From assembly GCA_030425425.1 (NCBI GenBank), contig JAUIAO010000045.1, forward strand, positions 1-50,533: DNA of 50,533 nt, in the 5' to 3' direction. The position numbers were made by a program, and so were the translations under genes. The notes under the pieces are model-generated. The model was not told where the DNA came from, ran no database searches, and saw only the letters and a list, made by a program, of their open reading frames with translations. Positions within the stretch are counted from its first letter, which is position 1, and every line of letters begins with the position of its first letter. Origin of the DNA: Bacteroidia bacterium. GTDB taxonomy: Bacteria > Bacteroidota > Bacteroidia > Cytophagales > Cyclobacteriaceae. Positions 41,647-50,484 of the stretch are shown piece by piece.

Positions 41647-44600
41647 TTACTTCTTGATGAATCTGAGAGTTTCTTTGTTGTCTATGATGAAATAGTATAC
41701 ACCTGGCTCAACTGAAGAAACATCTATTTGCTGGTTTTTCAGGTTATTGAATTGCTGAATTACTTTTCCTGAAACATTCACAATCTTAGCAGAGGCAGGT
41801 TTTTCCAGACCACTGATATTTAGAATATTACTTGTAGGATTAGGATACAACTGGATATGTTCAGTTTTTGGTGTACTTAATACATTCACAGTAAAGTAGA
41901 GACTGTACGTTTTGAAAGTAGCACCATCTTCGGCAGTTACTAATACCTGAGTTCTTCCTGGTATGCTGGTCGCCGGTGTAATCTCTACTGTAGCCCCACC
42001 GTTTGTTGCTGTTGCGCTTACGGTAGGAATGGTTGTTGTACCAATCGGTAGCTCAATATCATACCATGTTATTCCCGCAGAGAAGCCCGAAACTGTAGTT
42101 CCATCCATTGTAAGGTCTGATAGCGTGGCATCATCTGACAATACACTGAAATCAATACTGTAAGTGGCCTGTGTTGTACCATCCTCAGCAGTTACGGTAA
42201 CCGTTGTTGTGCCCGGTAAACTGGCTGCAGGATCAACCGAGAACGTAGCGTTTGGATCGGTGGTGGTTGCTGAAACGTCTGGGACCTCTGTGCTTCCGAC
42301 TGGTAATTTAATTGCATAGCTTAAGGTCCCAGAATTAAAGCCAGATACTGTACTACCATCTACAGTAAGATCAGACAAGCTTGCGTCTGTTGCAGGATCC
42401 GCAACTGTAAAATTGATGCTGTATGTTTTTAGAGTTGTACCATCTTCAGCAGTTACAACAACTTCTGTGGTTCCTGGCAGACCTGCTGCCGGGGTAACTG
42501 AGTATGATGCGTTCGAGTCAGTAGTAGTAGCATCAACTGTAGGCACAGCATCTGTTCCGTAAGGTAATACAACGTCATAGCTCACAGTTTCTGAAGAGAA
42601 ACTTCCCACGGTACTTCCATCTACCGTAAGATCTGATAATGTCGCATCAGTTGACGGGTCAGCTACTGTGAAGTTCAGACTGTAAGTTTTTATCGTGGTA
42701 CCATCCTCTGCAGTTACGGCAACTGTAGTAGTTCCAGGAAGAGTAGTCGCTGCTGTAATGATATAAGTAGCACCATCATCTGTTGTTGTGGCCTCAACAG
42801 TTGGGACTGTATCAGTTCCAAACGGCAACACAACATCATAACTTTCTATGTCAGAAGTAAAACCTTCTACGGTACTTCCATTTACGGTGAGATCTGATAA
42901 AGTGGCATCATCAGAAGGGCCGATTGGTTTTTCTGTAATACTCACATTATCGATGTAGTATGTTCCAGCAACTTCACCCAAATCGAAATTGAGGCCCGTT
43001 TCCAGACCATGCGCCACGATTTCCCAAGAGACCATTTGCCAGTCCGTAGTTGTTACAGCATCGGGCTGATAATGAGCTGAAGGGCCGGAGGTTGAACATC
43101 TTACAGATCCTTCTGAATCTGAACGGATATAATAGCTCACAACATAAGTAACATCTTTATCGAGAGAACGAGTTAAATCTGCATGGATTTGTACATTCCA
43201 CTGCTCTCCAGGAGTACTGGTCTCATTCACCACTTTCATCGCACCCATTCCTTCGTATGCAGAACCGCCATAAGTTGATTCCTGTGTGATTTCTATTCCT
43301 GCTCCAGGGTTTTTAGCGATGTAGTTATCAATATTTCCTGATTCAAAGTCACCAAAAAACACGTCAGTTGAGGCCGTTAAATCTGTTACTTTGATGTTAT
43401 CTATATAATAGGTCATGTCAGCAATAGTACCCATGTCGAAGTTTAATTCAACATTGTCTAATAGAGCCTCAAGATCAGCTCCATAAATTTCCGTGTAGGT
43501 TATTGTTTGCCATTCATTACTCGTTGTGAAGTTTGGCCAATATTGGTTGGCGAAGGAATTGGCACCGAGAGAAATACGACCCGTACCGTCTCCCGTCGAA
43601 CGAACATCGAAAGACACTTCATATAAATTACCAACCGTGAGCGGAATGGATGGAGTGGCAAGTTGTAAATCCCAATCATTAGCAGAAGCACTACTCGCAG
43701 TTAGTTTGACCGCATATGCACTTCCTGATGCAAGAGAAAGGGCATTGTCACCGCCGTTCCATTTAGCCCAACCATCAAGACCGGATTCGAAGGTGCCGTT
43801 AGCAATGTATGCCAATGGCGGAGCTTCTGCATCCAGGTCAACAATTGACACGTTATCCAGATAATAAACCATGTCAGCGATGTATCCTAAATCGAAGTTG
43901 AGTTCTACATTGTCTAAAAGTGCTACCAAATCTTCTCCATAGATGGCTGTGTAACTAATTGTTTGCCATTCATCACTTGTTGTAAAGTCAGGCCAATACT
44001 GCTGAGAAAATGAAGCACCGCCTAAAGAAATTCGGCCTTGTCCAGCGCCCACAGAGCGTATGTCAAAAGACACCTCATATTTATGTCCTACTATCAACGG
44101 AACTGATGCAGTTGCTAATTGCAAATCCCACGCATTAGTACCAGAGCCAGCAGTTAATTTGGCAGCATAATCACCTCCATTTGTTGATTCCTGAGTGATT
44201 TCTATTCCTGCTCCAGCATTCTTTATGTTAAAGCTGCTAAGATCCCCTGATTCAAAATCTCCAGCAGTGAAAATATTTGGTGCCTGAAAGGCCTGAGAAA
44301 AGTTAATCACATAAGTTTTTGTGCTAGCATCTTCAGCGGTCACTAGCACATGAGCAATTCCAGGAATACCAGGAGCTGGCGTAACACTTACAGTGGCGGC
44401 TCCATTAGTAGCAGTAGCTTCAACAGTCGGAACAGTTGTGGTTCCAGCCGCTAATACAACATTGTAGGAAGTCACATCTGGATCAAAATCCGTTATTGTG
44501 GCACCATCCACTGTGAGATCTGATAAGGTGGCATCATTTGAAACCACAGCCACTTTCTCCGTGGTGCTTACATTATCAATGTAATAAGTGCCCGCAACTT

Positions 44601-45963
44601 CACCCAGGTCAAAATTCAAACCTGTTTCTGTGCCATTTCCTGTGATATCCCAAGTGACAAGCTGCCATTCTGTAGTGGTTGCCTGATCTCCTTGATAATG
44701 AGCGGTTGTACCTGTTGTAGAACAGCGTACCGATCCGGCTGATTCTGAACGGATGTAATAGCTTACCGTATAATCCACTCCCTCGGTTAGCGTCGCGGTG
44801 AAATCTGTATGAATCTGAACATTCCATTGTTGACCCGGAGTACTGGTTTCATTGATGACTTTCATCGCACCACCACCTTCATATACATTGGGACTATTAG
44901 TGGATTCCTGCGTGATTACAATTCCTGCACCAGGGTTCTTGGCGTTGAAATTATCAATGTTACCTGCCTCGAAATCACCGACAAAAACGTCAGATTGTGC
45001 AGTCAAGTCAGTTACTTTTATATTGTCTATATAGTAAACCATGTTGGCTATATAACCTATGTCGAAGTTCAGCTCCACATTATCCAAAAGTGCCTCCAGA
45101 TCTGCTCCATATATAGCAGTGTATGAGACTGTTTGCCATTCTTCAGAGGTTGTGAAATCAGGCCAATATTGATGTGTGAAAGATGTTGCGCCAAGCGAAA
45201 TTCTTCCTTGACCTGCTCCAGTCGAACGTATGTCGAATGATACTTCATATAGGTTACCAACCGTAAGCGGTATAGAGGGAGTAGCCAGCTGTAAATCCCA
45301 TGCGTTGGTACCTGTTCCAGCAGTTAACTTGACCGCATATTCACTAGCTGTTGCATGAGAAAGTGCATTGTCACTACCATTCCATTTTGCCCATCCCTCT
45401 ATTCCGGATTCGAACGTACCATTTGTGATATAATCTGTAACAGGAGGTTCTGCATCCAGATCTACAACCTTGATATTGTCCAGATAGTAGACCATGTCAG
45501 CTATGTATCCCAAATCGAAATTAATTTCGACATTGTCTAATAGAGCTTCAAGATCAGCTCCATAAATGGCCGTATAGGTAATCGTCTGCCATTCGTCTGT
45601 TGTGTTGAAATCAGGCCAGTATTGATGGGTAAATGAACTTGCTCCTAGAGAAATTCGTCCCTGTCCAGCCCCCACTGAGCGGATGTCAAAGGACACCTCA
45701 TATTTGTTTCCAATCGTAAGTGGTATAGAAGGAGTTGCGAGTTGTAAGTCCCAGGCATTGGTGCCGCTACCAGCCGTTAGTTTTACGGCATAGTCTCCAC
45801 CATTAGTGGATTCTTGTGTGATTTCAATCCCTGCACCTGGATTTTTTAAACTATAATCAGTCAGATCTCCTGTCTCAAAATCACCAGAGAATATAGTGGA
45901 TTGAGCAAAAACATTGAAAGCTGCAATAACAGCCATTACAAATAATAGGTATCGGTTTTTCAT
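41647..45963 (-). CDS. Giant non-catalytic multi-CBM/cadherin-like surface protein with T9SS tail
   Basis: A 1438-residue secreted protein with no hydrolase motif. The signal peptide (1-21, ending NVFAQ) is followed by modules A1 (22-170), A2 (171-322), B1 (323-474), cadherin-like sandwich C1 (475-562), A3 (563-718), A4 (719-866), B2 (867-1016), C2-C5 (1017-1362) and a T9SS sorting domain (1363-1438; IQLYPNPTSNILNISGL...GVYYFIIDNK...RFIKK). The A and B modules resemble CBM4/9/22-type jelly rolls (NGTFESGIEGWAKWNG, YEVSFDIRS, YYIDNIKV). The C modules are cadherin-like beta-sandwiches (DATLSDLTVDGSTV...TVTAEDGTTKTYSINF). The A-A-B-C unit is duplicated, each copy about 541 residues. It shares a divergent, operator-bearing promoter region with the CE20-CE4 gene. 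A role in capturing xylan at the cell surface or acting as a binding scaffold is inferred. Confidence 0.9.
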   Translation of the reverse strand: MKNRYLLFVMAVIAAFNVFAQSTIFSGDFETGDLTDYSLKNPGAGIEITQESTNGGDYAVKLTAGSGTNAWDLQLATPSIPLTIGNKYEVSFDIRSVGAGQGRISLGASSFTHQYWPDFNTTDEWQTITYTAIYGADLEALLDNVEINFDLGYIADMVYYLDNIKVVDLDAEPPVTDYITNGTFESGIEGWAKWNGSDNALSHATASEYAVKLTAGTGTNAWDLQLATPSIPLTVGNLYEVSFDIRSTGAGQGRISLGATSFTHQYWPDFTTSEEWQTVSYTAIYGADLEALLDNVELNFDIGYIANMVYYIDNIKVTDLTAQSDVFVGDFEAGNIDNFNAKNPGAGIVITQESTNSPNVYEGGGAMKVINETSTPGQQWNVQIHTDFTATLTEGVDYTVSYYIRSESAGSVRCSTTGTTAHYQGDQATTTEWQLVTWDITGNGTETGLNFDLGEVAGTYYIDNVSTTEKVAVVSNDATLSDLTVDGATITDFDPDVTSYNVVLAAGTTTVPTVEATATNGAATVSVTPAPGIPGIAHVLVTAEDASTKTYVINFSQAFQAPNIFTAGDFESGDLSSFNIKNAGAGIEITQESTNGGDYAAKLTAGSGTNAWDLQLATASVPLIVGHKYEVSFDIRSVGAGQGRISLGGASFSQQYWPDFTTSDEWQTISYTAIYGEDLVALLDNVELNFDLGYIADMVYYLDNVSIVDLDAEAPPLAYIANGTFESGLDGWAKWNGGDNALSLASGSAYAVKLTASSASANDWDLQLATPSIPLTVGNLYEVSFDVRSTGDGTGRISLGANSFANQYWPNFTTSNEWQTITYTEIYGADLEALLDNVELNFDMGTIADMTYYIDNIKVTDLTASTDVFFGDFESGNIDNYIAKNPGAGIEITQESTYGGSAYEGMGAMKVVNETSTPGEQWNVQIHADLTRSLDKDVTYVVSYYIRSDSEGSVRCSTSGPSAHYQPDAVTTTDWQMVSWEIVAHGLETGLNFDLGEVAGTYYIDNVSITEKPIGPSDDATLSDLTVNGSTVEGFTSDIESYDVVLPFGTDTVPTVEATTTDDGATYIITAATTLPGTTTVAVTAEDGTTIKTYSLNFTVADPSTDATLSDLTVDGSTVGSFSSETVSYDVVLPYGTDAVPTVDATTTDSNASYSVTPAAGLPGTTEVVVTAEDGTTLKTYSINFTVADPATDASLSDLTVDGSTVSGFNSGTLSYAIKLPVGSTEVPDVSATTTDPNATFSVDPAASLPGTTTVTVTAEDGTTQATYSIDFSVLSDDATLSDLTMDGTTVSGFSAGITWYDIELPIGTTTIPTVSATATNGGATVEITPATSIPGRTQVLVTAEDGATFKTYSLYFTVNVLSTPKTEHIQLYPNPTSNILNISGLEKPASAKIVNVSGKVIQQFNNLKNQQIDVSSVEPGVYYFIIDNKETLRFIKK
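41878..42915 (-). repeat. Four tandem cadherin-like beta-sandwich repeats (C2-C5)
   Basis: Four 85-87-residue units each begin with (S/A)(T/D)DA(T/S)LSDLT and contain LPGTT-type and TAEDGTT turns. A fifth copy (C1) lies earlier, between the duplicated halves. They match the cadherin-like beta-sandwich family often used as spacers. Confidence 0.85.
42655..45900 (-). repeat. Internal tandem duplication of a 541-residue module set
   Basis: Residues 22-562 (45900-44278) and 563-1103 (44277-42655) have the same order A-A'-B-C, and matching modules are highly alike (for example GSGTNAWDLQLAT and GAGQGRISLG occur in both A1 and A3). Module boundaries were set by eye, so the equal length is approximate. 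Confidence 0.8.
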
Positions 45964-46017
45964 TGGTCAAATGTTTGAAAATAAATTAATAGAACTTGGC
46001 AAAGAAGCTCAGCACTT

Positions 46018-46025
46018 CAAATCTA
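46018..46025 (-). promoter_or_regulatory. -7 box TAGATTTG of the multi-CBM gene
   Basis: Read on the minus strand this matches TAnnTTTG exactly; its TA coincides with the end of operator site 3. Transcription would begin near 46012, about 50 nt before the start codon. Confidence 0.6.
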
Positions 46026-46041
46026 CACAATCGTTTGCGTA
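46024..46041. promoter_or_regulatory. Operator site 3: TACACAATCGTTTGCGTA
   Basis: Matches the palindrome at 16 of 18 bases. On the minus strand it overlaps the -7 box of the multi-CBM gene in the same way site 2 overlaps that of GH10. Its centre is 41 bp from that of site 4, about four helical turns. Confidence 0.7.
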
Positions 46042-46064
46042 AATTATCATATCATTTTAAAAAT

Positions 46065-46082
46065 TACGCAATCGATTGTTTA
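46065..46082. promoter_or_regulatory. Operator site 4: TACGCAATCGATTGTTTA
   Basis: Matches the palindrome at 16 of 18 bases. Its terminal TA begins a weak -7-like TAAATTGC (46081-46088) facing the CE20-CE4 gene, about 50 bp before ATG 46132. Confidence 0.7.
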
Positions 46083-46131
46083 AATTGCTGAATTAATAAT
46101 AAAATCAGCATATTTTAATAGACTTCAAGTA

Positions 46132-48840
46132 ATGATTTTGAAAAAACACAGGGTAAATGACGGATGTAAAAGGGTCAATTATGTGATTGTTCTGGTTGCA
46201 CTCGTGCTGTCTCATTCCTCAATAGGTCAAATCAGATTGCCGAAACATGTTTCGGATGGCATGGTGATTCAACGCAATGAGCGTGTCAAAATATGGGGTT
46301 GGTCTGGAGCCAGAGAAAAAGTCACTATAAGGTTTAAGGGAAAGAAGTATTCAACGGAATCAGATGAAGAAGGCAAATGGGAAGCATGGATACTACCGTC
46401 TAAAGCTGGAGGACCATATGATCTGAGGATCACTACATCTAATGATGAGGCTACAGTACGTAATATTCTGATTGGAGATGTGTGGTTTTGTTCTGGACAA
46501 TCAAACATGCAGCACAATTTTGGTCGTCATCAAGACAGATATGAAAGGGAAATAGCAGAAGCAGACTTTCCTGAAATTCGCCAGTTCTTGGTGTCACCAA
46601 ATCCGAAGTTGACCGGCCCCCAGGAAGATGTTGCCGAAGGAAGTTGGAAGGAAGCTTCACCTGAGAACATACTTGAATTCTCCTTGATCGGGTACTTTTT
46701 TTCCAAAACACTATATGATCAATATAAAGTGCCGATTGGTTTTATCAATTCCAGTGTAGGTGGTACGCCTATCCGATCCTGGATTAGTGAAAACGGACTG
46801 AAAGAATTCCCTAAACTGACAGAACAGATCAATCAAAACAAGGATACTGCGTTTGTGAATGAGATCAACCGAAGCGCATGGAGTCAACGAATGAATAGCA
46901 ATAAAAAGCCAAACCCTGATAAAGGGCTCAGTGGTGAATTGAAATGGTATGAACCTACATACCAGACTAGTGATTGGAAAAGTATGGTGATCCCGGGGTA
47001 TTGGGAGGATCAGGGAATTCGGGATTTGAATGGTACGGTTTGGTTTCGCAAAGAAATCAATATACCTCAATCCATGGTAGGTAAGCCAGGCAGGATTCAT
47101 ATGGGAAGAATTGTTGATGCCGATCAGGTGTACATTAATGGAAAACAAGTAGGAGGGATCACTTATCAATATCCACAACGTCGCTATGATTTTGATTCCG
47201 GCATATTGACAAATGGAAAGAATGTGATTACCATCCGAGTGACCAATTACGGAGGAAAGGGAGGTTTTGTACCGGACAAACCATATTACCTGGCAGCCGG
47301 AATAGACACAATCAATCTTATTGGAACTTGGAAATATCAGGTAGGTGAGGTTTTTAGTCCCAGACAGGAATGGAGCAGACCGGTGAGAAGTATCAATGCT
47401 CAAAATGAACCTACTTCTTTGTTCAATGGAATGGTAGCACCATTTGAAGACTTTCCGATTAAAGGAGCAGTTTGGTACCAGGGTGAGTCGGATGTCTGGC
47501 GGGCGAAGGAATATGACCAGCTACTCACAGCATTGGTCAATGATTGGAGAGATCATTGGAAAAAGCCTCAATTACCAGTCCTGGTAGCTCAACTACCTAA
47601 TTTTTTGGAGGTAAATTATTTGCCAGAAGAAAGTAGTTGGGCGGAGCTTAGAAATGCCCAGCTAAAAGTTTTGGATCTACCAAACACCGCACTAGCAGTT
47701 AGTTTGAATCTTGGAGAGTGGAATGATATACATCCGGGTAATAAAAAACCAATTGGAGAAAGGCTGGCACTTGGGGCGAGGAGTATCGCCTATCGAGAGG
47801 ATCTGGTGTATTCCGGGCCGATTTACAAATCAGCTGTAGTCGAGGAGAACAAAGCTATTTTGTCATTTGATCATGTAGGTAGTGGACTAACCTCGTCAGA
47901 CGGAGAAGAGCTTCGTTGGTTTGCCATAGCAGGAATGGACAAAAAGTTTGTTTGGGCGGAGACAGAGATGAAAGGAGATCAATTGGTCGTCTGGAGCGAA
48001 GAGGTTAAAAATCCAGCGTATGTCCGATATGCCTGGATGGATAATCCCGACCGAGCCAATTTCTTTAATAAAGAAGGCTTACCAGCATCTCCTTTTGAGG
48101 CCGTGCTGTTTGATGAAAATGCGCTGTGGAAAGGAAAGAAAGCGGCAGTAGTTCTTACTTACGATGATGCCTTGGAAGTTCAACTAGACAATGTCATTCC
48201 CGTCTTGGAGGAAAATGGATTTAAAGGGACGTTCTATCTGTCGGGATCCTTTCCTGGCCTTCAAAATCGATTGGAAGACTGGAAAAGAGCAGCAAAGTCA
48301 GGACATGAGTTAGGCAACCACACACTCTATCATCCTTGTCGGGCGGACGGCAGGGATTGGGTTACAGAGACGAACGACCTGGGAAAGTACACGACCGATC
48401 AATTGATCAAGGAAGTGGATATGATGAACATTTTCCTGAAATCCCTTGACGGAAAAGAAGAACGAACGTTTGCCTATACCTGCGGAGATACCGAGACTGG
48501 AGAAGGGCCTTTTATAGACTCGATCAAGGATAAATTCGTAGCAATGAGAGGTGTAAATGGGGAGGTGAACAATATCGAAACATTGAACCTTTCTAACCTA
48601 AACGCCTTCATTGCAGATGGTCAGAATGCCAATCAATTGATTGAATGGGCGGAAGAAGCTAGAGAGAAAAACGCGATGATGATTATTCTGTTTCACGGAG
48701 TAGGTGGAGGACATAATGGTAATGTGGAATTGGAAGAGCACACCAAATTCATTGAATACCTTAAGGCCAACGAAAAGGACTACTGGGTAACAACCATGAT
48801 TGATGCCGCACAACATTGCATTGATCAGAAACAGCGATGA
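46132..48840 (+). CDS. Two-headed deacetylase: CE20-like SGNH acetylesterase fused to CE4 polysaccharide deacetylase
   Basis: A 902-residue secreted protein. A signal peptide (about 1-32) is followed by a sialate-O-acetylesterase-type region with nucleophile Ser124 in WFCSGQSNMQ, SSVGGTPIRSW, WYQGESD and the Asp532/His534 pair in NDIHPG. A jelly-roll sugar-binding domain (about 280-405; GTVWFRKEINIP...VDADQVYINGKQVGG) is inserted in it, as in CE20-type enzymes. From about 665 a NodB/CE4 domain follows: TYDDAL (Asp678/679), the metal-binding H-T-x-x-H (His730, His734) in GNHTLYHP, and LFHGVGGG (His855). CE20 and CE4 members both remove acetyl groups, so one chain could strip acetates in different positions of xylan. 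It overlaps the next gene by ATGA. Confidence 0.9.
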   Translation: MILKKHRVNDGCKRVNYVIVLVALVLSHSSIGQIRLPKHVSDGMVIQRNERVKIWGWSGAREKVTIRFKGKKYSTESDEEGKWEAWILPSKAGGPYDLRITTSNDEATVRNILIGDVWFCSGQSNMQHNFGRHQDRYEREIAEADFPEIRQFLVSPNPKLTGPQEDVAEGSWKEASPENILEFSLIGYFFSKTLYDQYKVPIGFINSSVGGTPIRSWISENGLKEFPKLTEQINQNKDTAFVNEINRSAWSQRMNSNKKPNPDKGLSGELKWYEPTYQTSDWKSMVIPGYWEDQGIRDLNGTVWFRKEINIPQSMVGKPGRIHMGRIVDADQVYINGKQVGGITYQYPQRRYDFDSGILTNGKNVITIRVTNYGGKGGFVPDKPYYLAAGIDTINLIGTWKYQVGEVFSPRQEWSRPVRSINAQNEPTSLFNGMVAPFEDFPIKGAVWYQGESDVWRAKEYDQLLTALVNDWRDHWKKPQLPVLVAQLPNFLEVNYLPEESSWAELRNAQLKVLDLPNTALAVSLNLGEWNDIHPGNKKPIGERLALGARSIAYREDLVYSGPIYKSAVVEENKAILSFDHVGSGLTSSDGEELRWFAIAGMDKKFVWAETEMKGDQLVVWSEEVKNPAYVRYAWMDNPDRANFFNKEGLPASPFEAVLFDENALWKGKKAAVVLTYDDALEVQLDNVIPVLEENGFKGTFYLSGSFPGLQNRLEDWKRAAKSGHELGNHTLYHPCRADGRDWVTETNDLGKYTTDQLIKEVDMMNIFLKSLDGKEERTFAYTCGDTETGEGPFIDSIKDKFVAMRGVNGEVNNIETLNLSNLNAFIADGQNANQLIEWAEEAREKNAMMIILFHGVGGGHNGNVELEEHTKFIEYLKANEKDYWVTTMIDAAQHCIDQKQR

Positions 48841-50465
48841 ATAAATACTTTTTCGTAATCGGGATTTCAGTTTTTCATTTGACCGTACGGGCTCAGATAA
48901 ATGCGGAAATAACACTCAACAGTGAGGTCAAGTATCAGACAGTCGAGGGTTTTGGTGCCGCACTGGCATATTACGAGAATTGGCTGATTGCGCATCCAAA
49001 TAAGGCGGATATTTATGAAGCCATATTCGAAGAACTGAGTTTAGATATACTCAGGGTTCGAAATGCCTATGATTATGATGAGACCATGATCGATAGGGTT
49101 GCTGAGTTTTATCATGCAGCAGAAAACTCTTTGGGATACCCAATAAAGATCATGTCCACATCCTGGGGACCTCCGGAGTATTTGAAGTCAAATAACGATC
49201 GTAAGAATGGTGGTACATTAAAGTATCAAGTCAACGGAAACGATGTTGCTTTTGACTATTCCGGCTTTGCTGATTGGTGGAGGGCGGCATTGGATGAATA
49301 CAATGAAAATGGCATTTATCCGGATTATATCAGTCTCCAGAACGAACCCGATTATGAGGCTACCTGGGAATCTTGCCTGTTTAAACCTGAAGAGCAAATA
49401 ACTTCGAGGGACACGATCGCTGGCTATAACAAGGCTCTGGAAGCAGTCTTTGAAATGGTGGAGCAGCGTAATGAAAAACCTTTGATTCTTGGTCCTGAAA
49501 CGATCGGAATTGGGTATAACAGCGTTCAGAATTATGTCAATGCCCTGGATGTGAGTAAGATGGATGGAATTGCACATCACCTCTATCATGGAGTGGATGA
49601 AAACGACCCTTGGGAAAGCGCAAATTTTACTTCAGTTGGAAACCTACACCCAGAAATTCCTCATTATCAAACGGAGTACAGCCGTGGAGACTGGTTTTCT
49701 CTTGCAGGGTTATTATACAAATCTTTTGCTGAAGAGCATGTGGTAGCCTATTTGTACTGGGATTTAATCTGGGATGGGGGAGGATTGGTTAATCTTGAAT
49801 TTCCCTGGGATGCGAGTCGATGGACAACCAACGATGGATATATCAAGACAAAAGAGTTTTATGCTTTCAAGCAGTTTTCTGCGTTCATACATCCTGGTTG
49901 GGAGAGGATAAATGTAATTGGTAATTACCCTGATTTAAAAACCCTGGCCTTTATGAATTCAGGGCAAGATACCGTTACGGTGGTGATGGTGAATAAATCG
50001 GAATCTACCGACATTGAGGTGAATCTGAATGCAAATGATCTGCCATTTACCGCTTACGACGTTTACAGGACTTCTGAGCATGAAAACTGCGAATATGTCA
50101 GTTCAATAAGTAGTCCAAATTTCAATTTGCCTGCTAAATCTATCACGACCGCTCGACTGACTGTAAAAGAATCGGAGAAAGCTCCTTTAGGTTTCTCGAA
50201 TTCATCTCTGACTGAAGACTACATTGTCTATCCAAATCCTGTATCGCAGTTAGTCAAAATCAGATTACCTGAGGACAGAGACTTTCAAACAATCATTATC
50301 TCTGATTTACATGGTAGAGTTCAGAAGGAGTTTCTCATCGATCACGTGAACAATTCCGAACACGAGATTACCATCGATTTAGAGGGATTACCCAGTGGAA
50401 TGTTTTTTTACAAAATTAAATCTACTTCCGGGACAGATGTCATCGGAAGAATTCTGATCGAATAG
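48837..50465 (+). CDS. GH30 endoxylanase with T9SS tail
   Basis: A 542-residue secreted GH30 enzyme, starting at ATG 48837 within the previous stop (ATGA overlap), so the two are translationally coupled. The signal peptide ends near LTVRAQ. The barrel carries EGFGAALAYYENW, STSWGPPEYLKS, acid/base Glu170 in LQNEPD and nucleophile Glu280 in YQTEYSRGDW. The side beta-sandwich runs to about 450. A T9SS sorting domain follows (YIVYPNPVSQLVKIRLP...GMFFYKIKS...GRILIE). It is distinct from the GH30 at 17648-20782, being shorter and without binding repeats. The xylan branch of GH30 is likely from context; glucuronoxylan dependence is not decided. Confidence 0.9.
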   Translation: MNKYFFVIGISVFHLTVRAQINAEITLNSEVKYQTVEGFGAALAYYENWLIAHPNKADIYEAIFEELSLDILRVRNAYDYDETMIDRVAEFYHAAENSLGYPIKIMSTSWGPPEYLKSNNDRKNGGTLKYQVNGNDVAFDYSGFADWWRAALDEYNENGIYPDYISLQNEPDYEATWESCLFKPEEQITSRDTIAGYNKALEAVFEMVEQRNEKPLILGPETIGIGYNSVQNYVNALDVSKMDGIAHHLYHGVDENDPWESANFTSVGNLHPEIPHYQTEYSRGDWFSLAGLLYKSFAEEHVVAYLYWDLIWDGGGLVNLEFPWDASRWTTNDGYIKTKEFYAFKQFSAFIHPGWERINVIGNYPDLKTLAFMNSGQDTVTVVMVNKSESTDIEVNLNANDLPFTAYDVYRTSEHENCEYVSSISSPNFNLPAKSITTARLTVKESEKAPLGFSNSSLTEDYIVYPNPVSQLVKIRLPEDRDFQTIIISDLHGRVQKEFLIDHVNNSEHEITIDLEGLPSGMFFYKIKSTSGTDVIGRILIE

Positions 50466-50484
50466 ATTTCTAAGTACATGTTAC

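Noticed and set aside
41647-45963. Regularly repeated DNA that might suggest a CRISPR array
   Set aside because: The repeats are long, coding and in frame; they are protein modules.
46711-47403. A 230-codon minus-strand open frame inside the CE20-CE4 gene
   Set aside because: Antisense to the conserved esterase region; no recognisable protein features.
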